NCBI GenBank assembly: GCA_945928575.1
Contig: CAMENP010000020.1
Coordinates: 1 to 43,548 of the forward strand
Direction of reading: 5' to 3'
DNA: 43,548 bases
Source of the DNA: an uncultured Butyrivibrio sp.
GTDB lineage: Bacteria > Bacillota > Clostridia > Lachnospirales > Lachnospiraceae
The first letter of the stretch is position 1; the number at the start of each line of letters is the position of its first letter. The notes beneath the pieces are model-generated. The model did no database searches. It saw nothing but the letters and a program-made list of their open reading frames with translations, and was not told the origin of the DNA. Both the position numbers and the translations under genes were made by a program. Positions 7,339 through 15,315 of the stretch are shown piece after piece.

Positions 7339-7365
7339 TGTTACGAAATTGTTACATAATGTAAC
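7339..7365 (+). promoter_or_regulatory. WalR-like binding box
   Basis: TGTTAC (7339-7344), five bases, TGTTAC (7350-7355) matches the published WalR/YycF consensus TGTWAH-N5-TGTWAH exactly. A third half-site, TGTAAC (7360-7365), follows after four bases. The second and third sites also form an inverted repeat, GTTACAT-A-ATGTAAC. The box overlaps the predicted transcription start of a peptidoglycan hydrolase, the class of gene WalR controls in Bacillus and Staphylococcus. Confidence 0.6.
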
Positions 7366-7385
7366 GAGAGAATTAAGGAGTGGAT

Positions 7386-8951
7386 ATGCATCTTATAGGA
7401 AGACGCAGAACTAAATATGTTTCATATGCCAAGACGGCAGTGATTGCAGCGCTTTTTCTTGCAGTTGCAATCCCGTTTACCAAGAAGATGACAACCGGAG
7501 CGGTTACTTACACACCGGACGAGCGTTATATGGTAGTGCTTAACGGAGAGAAATTAGGATATGTCAGCGATGAAGAGATTGCCGACACAGCTCTTGTTGA
7601 AGCGAGAAGCCGTATGAACGTTGAGAGCAGCGGACTTTCACTTGTAGAGGCTGATGTTGAAGTGTATACAGAGAAAGCGGGCGGAGCTGTTTTATCACAG
7701 GATGAGCTTGCGGACAGCATGTATACGGCACTTTCGGCAGATGCTGTTACGACTGAATCGGAGAAAGAAGCTTACACGGTAAGAATTGATGATTTTACTG
7801 TTACACTTGCTTCTAAGGACGATGTGGCTGCACTTCTTGAGAAAGTTAAGGACAAATACAGCGAGTCCAACGAGTTTACGGTTGAACTTGTAGAAGATAA
7901 CAGCGGTTTGTATTCATCGCTTAAGACGAATTTTGTATCGGCAGACGTTAAAGTCAATGAGGCAGCCAAGGTGCTTGCTTCGGCAGACGGTAACGCTAAG
8001 GCTGATGAATCAGCTAAGAATGATGTTGTATATACGGACGGAGTCCTTTCGGTTGACTTCGCAGAGAACATAGAGATTATACCGACCAAGGCAAGCGATG
8101 CCAATGTTGTTTCGATTGATGAGGCGTATGAGCTTATCACGAAGGAACATGCAGAGAAAGGTACTTACACGGTATCTGCCGGCGATTCACTTTACGGAAT
8201 TGCCGAGAGCCACGGACTTACACTTGATGAACTGTTTGCGCTTAATTACGGAATAGATATCAACACCACCATTTATGACGGTGACCTTATAACTGTTACG
8301 GTTCCGGCATCGGAGATTTCAGTTGTGGTAGTTGAAGAGAAGTCTTATGACGAATCTTATTCGGCAGATGTTGAATATGTTGATAATGATACTCTTTATA
8401 AGGGAACAGAGAATGTTCTCAGAGAGGGTTCCAAGGGAGAGCGTTCTGTAGTCGCTCTTGTGACATATGTCAACGGTGTTGAATCTAAGAGAGAGATTAT
8501 TAAACAGACCGTTACCAAGAAAGCGGTTGCCAAGAAGGTTGAAAGAGGAACACTTACTCCTCCGACATATATTAAGCCGGTTAACAGTACGAATATCACA
8601 TCACCTTATGGATACAGAATACATCCTGTTAACGGAACACATACACTTCACTCAGGTGTTGACTGGTATGTGCCAAGCGGAACCGCAGTTAAGGCTTCAT
8701 CTTCCGGAACGGTTATTACAGCCGGCTGGAACGGTGCATATGGATACTGCGTGGATATCAAGCATCCTAACGGAACGATGACACGATATGCACATTTAAG
8801 TTCAATCGCAGTATCATACGGACAGTCAGTCTCACAGGGACAGGTAATCGCATATTCCGGAGCTACCGGAGTTGTAACAGGTCCGCATCTTCACTTTGAG
8901 CTTTATATTAACGGATGTTCCGTTAACCCGGTTGATTATACCGGTAATTAA
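7386..8951 (+). CDS. LysM, G5 and M23 domain peptidoglycan hydrolase
   Basis: A 521-residue cell-wall enzyme. A basic N-terminus and one hydrophobic helix (about 16-31) form an uncleaved anchor or signal. Residues 45-255 are a long, Ala/Asp/Glu-rich region of no recognised family. A LysM peptidoglycan-binding domain covers about 260-307, a G5-type domain about 310-388 and a LytM/M23 zinc metallopeptidase domain about 400-516. The zinc ligands and catalytic residues are visible as H422-x3-D426 and H501-L-H503, with H470 nearby, so it should be active in cleaving peptide cross-links outside the cell. The ATG at 7386 is spaced correctly from AAGGAG; a GTG at 7380 overlaps that site. It is transcribed alone, bracketed by terminators, from a promoter carrying a WalR-like box. 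Confidence 0.93.
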   Translation: MHLIGRRRTKYVSYAKTAVIAALFLAVAIPFTKKMTTGAVTYTPDERYMVVLNGEKLGYVSDEEIADTALVEARSRMNVESSGLSLVEADVEVYTEKAGGAVLSQDELADSMYTALSADAVTTESEKEAYTVRIDDFTVTLASKDDVAALLEKVKDKYSESNEFTVELVEDNSGLYSSLKTNFVSADVKVNEAAKVLASADGNAKADESAKNDVVYTDGVLSVDFAENIEIIPTKASDANVVSIDEAYELITKEHAEKGTYTVSAGDSLYGIAESHGLTLDELFALNYGIDINTTIYDGDLITVTVPASEISVVVVEEKSYDESYSADVEYVDNDTLYKGTENVLREGSKGERSVVALVTYVNGVESKREIIKQTVTKKAVAKKVERGTLTPPTYIKPVNSTNITSPYGYRIHPVNGTHTLHSGVDWYVPSGTAVKASSSGTVITAGWNGAYGYCVDIKHPNGTMTRYAHLSSIAVSYGQSVSQGQVIAYSGATGVVTGPHLHFELYINGCSVNPVDYTGN

Positions 8952-8962
8952 TATCGAATTTC

Positions 8963-9001
8963 ACAGCCTGTTTTGCTGAGAAAGCAAGGCAGGCTGTTTT
9001 T
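8963..9001 (+). terminator. Terminator after the M23 hydrolase gene
   Basis: ACAGCCTG (8963-8970) pairs with CAGGCTGT (8990-8997). The stem continues inward through TTTTGCT/AGCAAGG with wobble pairs, and a T run follows. Confidence 0.9.
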
Positions 9002-9037
9002 GTTATAAGAAGCAGATAATTGGAAAATATATTCTGC

Positions 9038-9065
9038 TTTACAAATAGTTTTTTTATGATATAAT
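9038..9065 (+). promoter_or_regulatory. Sigma-A promoter of murA
   Basis: TTTACA at 9038-9043 and a perfect TATAAT at 9060-9065, with a 16-bp spacer, about 45 nt before the murA start. Confidence 0.7.
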
Positions 9066-9109
9066 ATTTTGTGCGTCATTTAGGACAGATTGTTTTTCGA
9101 GGTACGAAT

Positions 9110-10408
9110 ATGGAAAAGTACGTTATTAAAGGCGGGAACCGTCTGCATGGCGAAGTTGAGATAAGCGGAGCCAAGAATGCTGCGCTCGCTATATTGGCAG
9201 CAGCGGTTATGTCAGATGAGACAGTTACTATAGAGAATGTGCCTGATGTAAGAGACACCAGAGTTGTACTTGAAGCGATTAAAGACATTGGAGCGATTGT
9301 TGAGAAAGTAGATAAGCATACTTTTAAGATTAACGGAAGTACTATATTTTCTACAACAGTCAATTACGAATATATTAAGAAGATAAGAGCATCATATTAT
9401 TTACTTGGAGCGTTGCTTGGCAAGAGAGGAAATGCACAGGTTGCACTTCCGGGAGGCTGTAATATAGGAAGCAGACCGATTGACCAGCATATGAAGGGCT
9501 TAAGAATAATGGGTGCCACAGTTGAAATAGAGCATGGTATGATATGCGCCGAGGCAGAGAAACTTGTCGGCGGACATATCTATATGGATGTTGTAACGGT
9601 TGGAGCCACTATTAACATTATGCTTGCAGCATGTTTGGCAGAAGGCAGGACGACTATTGAGAATGCAGCCAAAGAGCCGCATGTAGTTGATGTTGCCAAT
9701 TTCCTTAACTGCATGGGTGCGGACATTAAGGGCGCAGGTACTGATGTTATCAGGATTAAGGGCGTTGAGAAACTTCACGGAACCACATATTCTATTATTC
9801 CGGATCAGATAGAAGCAGGAACATTTATGATAGCAGCTGCGGCGACAGCCGGCGATGTACTCATCAAGAATGTCATACCGAAACATCTTGAAGCTATAAG
9901 CGCCAAGCTTATAGAGGTTGGATGCCAGATTGAAGAATATGATGAAGCTGTACGTGTAATAGGTAAGGAAAAGCTTGTTCATACCAATATCAAGACACTT
10001 CCTTATCCGGGATTCCCGACGGATATGCAGCCGCAGGCTACTGTATTACTTGCCAGATGCGAGGGAACAAGTATCGTTACCGAGAGTATCTGGGAGAACC
10101 GGTTTAAGTATGTCGGTGAGCTTTCACGGATGGGATGTGATATAACGGTTGAGGGTAATACCGCTATAATTACCGGAGTTGACAGATTTATGGGAACCGA
10201 ACTCGTGGCACCGGATTTACGTGCCGGAGCAGCCCTTGTAATTGCAGGCCTTGTAGCTGAAGGAACCACTTATATAGATGATATTAAGTATATCGAAAGA
10301 GGATATGAGGATTTTGATGCCAAGATGAGAGGTCTTGGAGCGCAGATTATTAAGGCTGAGTGCGAGAAGGATATCAGGCAGTTTGAAATCCATGCGGTTA
10401 ACGAGTAA
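9110..10408 (+). CDS. murA: UDP-N-acetylglucosamine 1-carboxyvinyltransferase MurA
   Basis: A 432-residue enzyme for the first committed step of peptidoglycan synthesis, moving enolpyruvate from PEP to UDP-GlcNAc in the cytoplasm. SGAKNAAL at 19-26 holds the substrate-binding Lys22-Asn23. The active-site loop LPGGCNIGSRPID carries the catalytic Cys117, so the enzyme should be sensitive to fosfomycin. Later motifs (GYPGFPTDMQPQ-type, here PYPGFPTDMQPQ; and APDLRAGAALVIAGL) are intact and the length is typical. The ATG at 9110 begins MEKYVIKGG as the family does, with GAGGT upstream; an in-frame ATG at 9071 lies too close to the promoter. Firmicutes often have two MurA paralogues and I cannot tell which this is. 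Confidence 0.96.
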   Translation: MEKYVIKGGNRLHGEVEISGAKNAALAILAAAVMSDETVTIENVPDVRDTRVVLEAIKDIGAIVEKVDKHTFKINGSTIFSTTVNYEYIKKIRASYYLLGALLGKRGNAQVALPGGCNIGSRPIDQHMKGLRIMGATVEIEHGMICAEAEKLVGGHIYMDVVTVGATINIMLAACLAEGRTTIENAAKEPHVVDVANFLNCMGADIKGAGTDVIRIKGVEKLHGTTYSIIPDQIEAGTFMIAAAATAGDVLIKNVIPKHLEAISAKLIEVGCQIEEYDEAVRVIGKEKLVHTNIKTLPYPGFPTDMQPQATVLLARCEGTSIVTESIWENRFKYVGELSRMGCDITVEGNTAIITGVDRFMGTELVAPDLRAGAALVIAGLVAEGTTYIDDIKYIERGYEDFDAKMRGLGAQIIKAECEKDIRQFEIHAVNE

Positions 10409-10434
10409 AATCTCCGAAAAATTTAAATTTAATA

Positions 10435-10463
10435 TTGACACTGAGTGTGCGATAATATATTAT
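10435..10463 (+). promoter_or_regulatory. Sigma-A promoter of potABCD
   Basis: TTGACA at 10435-10440 and TATTAT at 10458-10463, spacer 17 bp. No terminator separates murA from it, so some read-through from murA is possible. Confidence 0.75.
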
Positions 10464-10478
10464 CGTTTTAAACGATAA
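10460..10478. promoter_or_regulatory. 19-bp palindromic operator overlapping the potA -10 box
   Basis: A perfect inverted repeat, TTATCGTTT-T-AAACGATAA, overlaps the -10 box and the transcription start. It partly overlaps a second, 14-bp palindrome GATAATATATTATC (10451-10464). A single half-site, TATCGTTTT, recurs at 10596-10604 in the leader. A repressor bound here would block the polyamine operon. XRE-cupin regulators are often linked to such operons, but none is encoded in this window. Confidence 0.65.
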
Positions 10479-10492
10479 AGCATAGGAACGAA

Positions 10493-10538
10493 AGGCAGAC
10501 TGGTCAGGAAACGAAAAGCATCTTGATCGGGTCTGTCT
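10493..10538 (+). promoter_or_regulatory. Long leader hairpin upstream of potA (possible attenuator)
   Basis: AGGCAGAC (10493-10500) pairs with GTCTGTCT (10531-10538), with one G-U pair. Inside, GGTCAGGA (10502-10509) pairs with TCTTGATC (10521-10528), with two G-U pairs, leaving an 11-nt loop. TTATTTTG follows. It lies between promoter and gene, so it would form in the pot mRNA leader. Confidence 0.55.
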
Positions 10539-10628
10539 TATTTTGTATGCAATTATCTTATTTTACACACAAGAAAGGAGTTAGGAGCCGCAGAGTATCG
10601 TTTTGTATATTAAGCGGCGGGTGTTGCC

Positions 10629-12134
10629 ATGGACAAGAATTTTTCAGAAAACATTATCGAACTTAAAGGTATCAGAAAATGTTTTGAAGACGGCTTTACT
10701 GCAGTCGAAGATTTTAATCTTTCGGTTAAAAAGGGAGAGTTTGTAACATTTCTGGGTCCGTCAGGATGCGGAAAGACGACAACACTTCGTATGATTGCCG
10801 GATTTGACATTCCGACAGAAGGACAGATTTTACTTAATGGGAAGGATATAAGTAAACTTCCGCCTAACAAGAGACCGATTAACACAGTATTCCAGAGATA
10901 TGCACTTTTCCCACATCTGAATATTTATGACAATATTGCATTTGGCCTTAAACTTAAGACCAGGGAAGTAAAGTATCAGAATGAGGCCGGTGAAACGGTT
11001 ACCAGATATGAGAAGTTCACAAAGGAAGAGATTAAGGAAAAAGTTAAGCATGCGCTTGAGGTTGTAGACCTTGAGGGATTTGAAAAAAGACGTATTTCCA
11101 CGCTTTCGGGAGGACAGCAGCAGAGGATTGCGATCGCGAGAGCCATTGTAAATGAGCCTGAGATATTGCTTCTCGATGAACCGCTCGGAGCTTTGGATTT
11201 AAAGATGCGTAAAGAGATGCAGCTTGAGCTTAAGGCAATGCATAAGGAACTTGGAATCACTTTTATATATGTAACACATGACCAGGAAGAGGCACTTACG
11301 ATGTCTGATAAAGTCGTTGTAATGTCTGATGGCATGATCCAGCAGATAGGAACGCCGGAAGAAATATATAATGAGCCTAATACGGTATTTGTTGCCGACT
11401 TTATAGGAGAAAGTAATATTTTCGACGGCCGTATGACGGGCAGACGTAAGGTTCGTTTCTGCGGAGCGGATTTTGACTGCCTCGATGATATGGCAGTCGG
11501 CGCAAAAGTCGATGTTGTTGTAAGACCGGAGGATGTGATAATGACGTCCAAAGAGGAAGGAACCGTTACCGGTATAGTAACGTCGGTTATATTCAAGGGT
11601 ATGCACTATGAAATCATAGTTGAATCCGGTGATAATGAAATCGTTATTCAGAGCACGAGAAGTGCCAAAGTCGGAGACGAGATAGGAATGTGTCTCGAAC
11701 CGGACGGAATCCATGTAATTCTTGCTGAGACCAACCATAATATTTATGAAGGCGAGCTTACGAAGAATTACACCGTACTTTTTGCTGACGGCGAGTACGA
11801 ATGTGATGTTACCAAGCTTTATCCGGGTTCACATATTGACGAGAATGATACACTTGTGGATGCCGACGGCAATGAGATATATACAGCCGGCGTGAAAGTA
11901 ACCGTGAAAGTGCCTGTTGCATCCGTTACAATGAGTGATGATACCACGGCCGGAGGAACATGCGGACACATCATTTCACTTATTTATAAGGGTGATCATT
12001 ATCATTATATTGTCCGTACCGAGAGTGAAGAGGATATCCACCTTCATGATGAATATCTCTGGAACGAGGGCGATTATGTCAGCGTTATAATCCCTAAAGA
12101 CAGCATTGAGCTTTCATTCAGGGAAGATAATTGA
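10629..12134 (+). CDS. potA: Spermidine/putrescine ABC transporter ATPase PotA (extended)
   Basis: The cytoplasmic ATPase that drives polyamine import with PotBCD. Walker A GPSGCGKT (43-50), Q-loop VFQRYALFPH, signature LSGGQ (159-163), Walker B ILLLDE (E184) and the switch histidine H217 are all intact. At 501 residues it is much longer than the usual 350-380. There is an insert of about 20 residues after the Q-loop (about 112-133), and after the normal TOBE domain a second acidic, TOBE-like beta region (about 370-495) continues to the end. The ribosome binding site (GGCGGGTG) is weak. It is first of four genes; potB's ribosome binding site sits just after its stop. The extra domain may sense a ligand, but that is inference. 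Confidence 0.93.
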   Translation: MDKNFSENIIELKGIRKCFEDGFTAVEDFNLSVKKGEFVTFLGPSGCGKTTTLRMIAGFDIPTEGQILLNGKDISKLPPNKRPINTVFQRYALFPHLNIYDNIAFGLKLKTREVKYQNEAGETVTRYEKFTKEEIKEKVKHALEVVDLEGFEKRRISTLSGGQQQRIAIARAIVNEPEILLLDEPLGALDLKMRKEMQLELKAMHKELGITFIYVTHDQEEALTMSDKVVVMSDGMIQQIGTPEEIYNEPNTVFVADFIGESNIFDGRMTGRRKVRFCGADFDCLDDMAVGAKVDVVVRPEDVIMTSKEEGTVTGIVTSVIFKGMHYEIIVESGDNEIVIQSTRSAKVGDEIGMCLEPDGIHVILAETNHNIYEGELTKNYTVLFADGEYECDVTKLYPGSHIDENDTLVDADGNEIYTAGVKVTVKVPVASVTMSDDTTAGGTCGHIISLIYKGDHYHYIVRTESEEDIHLHDEYLWNEGDYVSVIIPKDSIELSFREDN

Positions 12135-12148
12135 AAGGAGTGACGCGC

Positions 12149-12940
12149 ATGAAATTTCGTTTTTCACGAAAACAGCTTTGCATACCATATGCGGCGTTTC
12201 TGATTTGTTTTGTCATAGCGCCGCTCTTGGTTGTAATATACTATGCTTTTACCAATGGTGAAGGCCGATTTACACTTACGAATTTTACGAACTTTTTTAC
12301 AAGTCCGAATACTATCGGAACGCTCTGCTACAGCATGGTTGTTGCGATAACGGTTACGATTGTCTGTCTTCTCATAGCATATCCGGTAGCGTATGCGCTT
12401 GCAAGAAGCCATATGAAGAAAAAAACAGTGCTGCTGGTGCTGTTTCTGGTGCCGATGTGGATCAACTTCACACTGCGTATCGTGGCGCTGAAGGAAGTTT
12501 TGACGGTACTTGAGGGCAATCTCGCATATCATCCGTTTCTTAATACGGTAATCGGTATGACATACGATTTCCTTCCGTTTATGATCCTGCCGTTATACAC
12601 GACACTCAGCAAGATGGATAATTCACTTATCGAGGCAGCCGCGGATCTCGGGGCATCACATAGTGCGACATTTTTCAAAGTGACGGTTCCGTTGTCGGTG
12701 CCGGGAATAATAAGCGGTGTTACTATGGTATTTCTGCCGGCAATGACGAACTATGTAATACTTGATATGTTGTATAACAGCACATACATTATGGGAAGCC
12801 TTATCGGAAGTTATTTCAATGCTTACGACTGGCATGGCGGATCGATGATCTCTATTGTCCTGCTTATAATAATTTTTATCATTACGATTGCGACCAATGG
12901 ACTTGGTGAAGAAGATACGAACAGGGGGGCAATATTATGA
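12149..12940 (+). CDS. potB: Spermidine/putrescine ABC transporter permease PotB
   Basis: A 263-residue inner-membrane permease of the binding-protein-dependent family with about six hydrophobic helices. The EAA loop that docks to the ATPase reads EAAADLGASHSATFFKVTVPLSVPG near residues 170-194. It forms the channel together with PotC. The ATG at 12149 has AAAGGAG at 12135-12141 just upstream; an earlier TTG at 12131 would place that site inside the gene. The stop overlaps the potC start (ATGA), so the two permeases are translationally coupled. Confidence 0.93.
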   Translation: MKFRFSRKQLCIPYAAFLICFVIAPLLVVIYYAFTNGEGRFTLTNFTNFFTSPNTIGTLCYSMVVAITVTIVCLLIAYPVAYALARSHMKKKTVLLVLFLVPMWINFTLRIVALKEVLTVLEGNLAYHPFLNTVIGMTYDFLPFMILPLYTTLSKMDNSLIEAAADLGASHSATFFKVTVPLSVPGIISGVTMVFLPAMTNYVILDMLYNSTYIMGSLIGSYFNAYDWHGGSMISIVLLIIIFIITIATNGLGEEDTNRGAIL

Positions 12941-13749
12941 CAAAAAAAATATTACGCTCTGTATGGCTCGGAATAGTGCTTCTGTTTATGTATCTGCCAA
13001 TCCTGATACTTGCGGTATACAGTTTTTCGGACACGGCGACAATTGGAACAAGCGGTAATTTTTCAACAATGAATTATGTAAACCTGTTTACATCTCCGGA
13101 ACTTCTGGGAATGATAGGCGGAACTTTTGCACTTGCATTCGGCTCGGCTTTTATAGCAACGGTGCTCGGAACAATAGGAGCGATAGGCGCTTTCTATTCA
13201 CGCAAGACGCCATCAAGGCTTATAGGACTTGCCAATCAGGTACCGGTAGTCAATGCGGATGTTGTGACCGGTTTCTCAATCTGCGTACTGTTAATTGTAG
13301 TGCTTGGTATTAATAAAGATACTTTTGTGCCGCTTGTTATCGGACATGTCGCGCTTGCATCACCGTTTGTATATCTTTCGGTCGTGCCAAAGCTTAAACA
13401 GATGGATAACAGTATATACGAAGCTGCACTGGATCTGGGTGCCAACGCAAGACAGGCACTTTTTAAGGTGGTAATACCACAGCTTATCCCGGGAATCGTA
13501 TCGGGCTTTTTACTCGCGGTAACGCTTTCTCTGGATGATTATTTTATAACAACATATACGAAACCGGCTACATTTGATACGATCAGTACTTATGTTGTAA
13601 ATGCCACGAAGGGATCGCATACGGAGACCAAGACTGCATTATGGGCGTTGTCAACGGTGCTTTTTGTGGTAATTCTGGCGGTTGTAATAGGCGGCAATGT
13701 GTTGTCAGGCAGAAAGGCAGGTGCTAAGAATGAGAAAAATAATCTTTAA
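12937..13749 (+). CDS. potC: Spermidine/putrescine ABC transporter permease PotC
   Basis: The 270-residue second permease, with about six membrane helices and the EAA loop EAALDLGANARQALFKVVIPQLIPG in the second half. Its start overlaps the potB stop by four bases, with AGGGGGG upstream. Its last 20 nt overlap potD. The short acidic and basic C-terminal tail (RKAGAKNEKNN) is normal for the family. Confidence 0.93.
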   Translation: MTKKILRSVWLGIVLLFMYLPILILAVYSFSDTATIGTSGNFSTMNYVNLFTSPELLGMIGGTFALAFGSAFIATVLGTIGAIGAFYSRKTPSRLIGLANQVPVVNADVVTGFSICVLLIVVLGINKDTFVPLVIGHVALASPFVYLSVVPKLKQMDNSIYEAALDLGANARQALFKVVIPQLIPGIVSGFLLAVTLSLDDYFITTYTKPATFDTISTYVVNATKGSHTETKTALWALSTVLFVVILAVVIGGNVLSGRKAGAKNEKNNL

Positions 13750-15262
13750 GACAGCGGCTGTGCTTTCGGCGGCGCTTATGACAGCGGCGGTCATGCCGTC
13801 AGCGGATGTAGTCAAAGCGGCAGATAAGACGATTACGCTCAGGGTTTGTAACTGGGAAGAATATATCGATGAGGGCGGCTGGGATGACGATGAGCTGATA
13901 GATCTCGATAACTGTGATGTCTTTGGCGAAAATAATATGGTCAACGATTTTGAGGACTGGTACTATGAGAACTACGGTGTGCGTGTGAAAGTTGAGTATT
14001 CGACATTCGGCACCAACGAGGAACTTTACAGCCAGCTTACTCTCGGAGATACATTTGACCTGGTATGCCCCTCGGATTATATGATTATGAAACTTATGAA
14101 AGAAAAGGCGCTTGAGCCGCTTTCGGATAGTTTCTATGACAATTCGGATACAAATAATTACTACAGCAAGGGAGTTTCCCCATATATTAAAGAGGTATTT
14201 GACAGCAACGAAATTGACGGTGAAAAATGGTCCCGATATGCTGCCGGATATATGTGGGGAATAACCGGAATGGTATATAATCCGGACTATGTGGAAGAGG
14301 CGGATGCTTCGACATGGCAGATACTTACCAACGATAAGTATTTCAGACAGGTAACCGTAAAGGACAATGTAAGGGATGCTTATTTCCCGACACTGGCCAT
14401 TCTTAACAGGGATAAGCTCATCGACCCGGAGTTCAGGTCATCGGCGGATTACGGAGAAGAACTTTCACGTATAATGAATGACACAGATAAGGATACCATC
14501 GATAAAGCGGAAGCCAAGCTTAAGGAAATACGTGAAAATGTATATTCATTTGAGACCGACAGCGGTAAAGCGGACATGGTCAGCGGCAAGGTTGTGGCTA
14601 ATCTCCAATGGTCGGGCGATGGTGTATATGCAATGGATCAGGCTGAAGAAGACGGTGTGTATCTTGACTGGGCAGTTCCAGAAGAATGCACGAACCTGTG
14701 GTTTGACGGATGGGTAATGCTTAAATCGGGAATTAACGGTAACGCCGACAGAAAGCAGGCGGCCGAGGCATTTATTAATTTTGTGTCAAGACCTGACAAT
14801 GCCGTGAGAAATATGTATTATATAGGATATACATCAGCGATTGCCGGAGGAGATGACCCTACGGTGTTTAACTACCTTGACTGGACATATGGCGCTGAGG
14901 ATGACGAAGAGGATGTTGTGGATTATCCTGTCGGATATTTTTTCAGCGGGGATAATTCGGACGAGAATTACATCTTAAGCGTTCCGAGGGAACAGCTTAA
15001 GAGACAGCTATCGGCACAATATCCGTCCGAAGATGTCATAGAGCGAAGCGCGGTAATGCAGTACTTTGACGATGAAGCCAATGTAAACATTAACCAGATG
15101 TGGATTAATATAAGATGCTTCAATCTAAGCATGATAAGTGCACGTAACTGGATCATAGCGGGAATTGTGATAATTGCCGCGGCGGCAGTGGTGCTGTTAA
15201 TTAAATTCAGGCACAGGATATTTAAGAAACCTGCACCTAAAGGGTACAAGAGAATAGGATAA
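13730..15262 (+). CDS. potD: Spermidine/putrescine-binding protein PotD with C-terminal membrane anchor
   Basis: A 510-residue extracytoplasmic polyamine receptor, far longer than the usual 350. Family hallmarks are VCNWEEYID near the mature N-terminus, FDLVCPSDYMI, the AAGYMWGITGMVYN segment, ANLQWSGDGVY and LWFDGWVMLK. The signal peptide ends in a type I-like VKA site and has no lipobox cysteine. Instead, a hydrophobic helix (about 468-488, WIIAGIVIIAAAAVVLLIKF) followed by a basic tail anchors it at the C-terminus. Several acidic insertions explain the extra length. The ATG at 13730 starts a clean signal peptide; it overlaps potC by 20 nt. Confidence 0.92.
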   Translation: MRKIIFKTAAVLSAALMTAAVMPSADVVKAADKTITLRVCNWEEYIDEGGWDDDELIDLDNCDVFGENNMVNDFEDWYYENYGVRVKVEYSTFGTNEELYSQLTLGDTFDLVCPSDYMIMKLMKEKALEPLSDSFYDNSDTNNYYSKGVSPYIKEVFDSNEIDGEKWSRYAAGYMWGITGMVYNPDYVEEADASTWQILTNDKYFRQVTVKDNVRDAYFPTLAILNRDKLIDPEFRSSADYGEELSRIMNDTDKDTIDKAEAKLKEIRENVYSFETDSGKADMVSGKVVANLQWSGDGVYAMDQAEEDGVYLDWAVPEECTNLWFDGWVMLKSGINGNADRKQAAEAFINFVSRPDNAVRNMYYIGYTSAIAGGDDPTVFNYLDWTYGAEDDEEDVVDYPVGYFFSGDNSDENYILSVPREQLKRQLSAQYPSEDVIERSAVMQYFDDEANVNINQMWINIRCFNLSMISARNWIIAGIVIIAAAAVVLLIKFRHRIFKKPAPKGYKRIG

Positions 15263-15274
15263 GTATTTAAAGTG

Positions 15275-15310
15275 AGGCTGCTATGGACCGGTAATAATTC
15301 ATAGCAGCCT
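15275..15310. terminator. Terminator between convergent potD and hlyIII
   Basis: AGGCTGCTATG (15275-15285) pairs perfectly with CATAGCAGCCT (15300-15310), followed by TAATTTT on the + strand. On the other strand the stem is followed by CACTTTAAAT, so activity toward the hlyIII side is less certain. Confidence 0.8.
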
Positions 15311-15315
15311 TAATT

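Noticed and set aside
13730-15262. PotD length as a fusion or frameshift artefact
   Set aside because: The frame is continuous, PotD motifs run in order and the extra length comes from insertions and the C-terminal helix.
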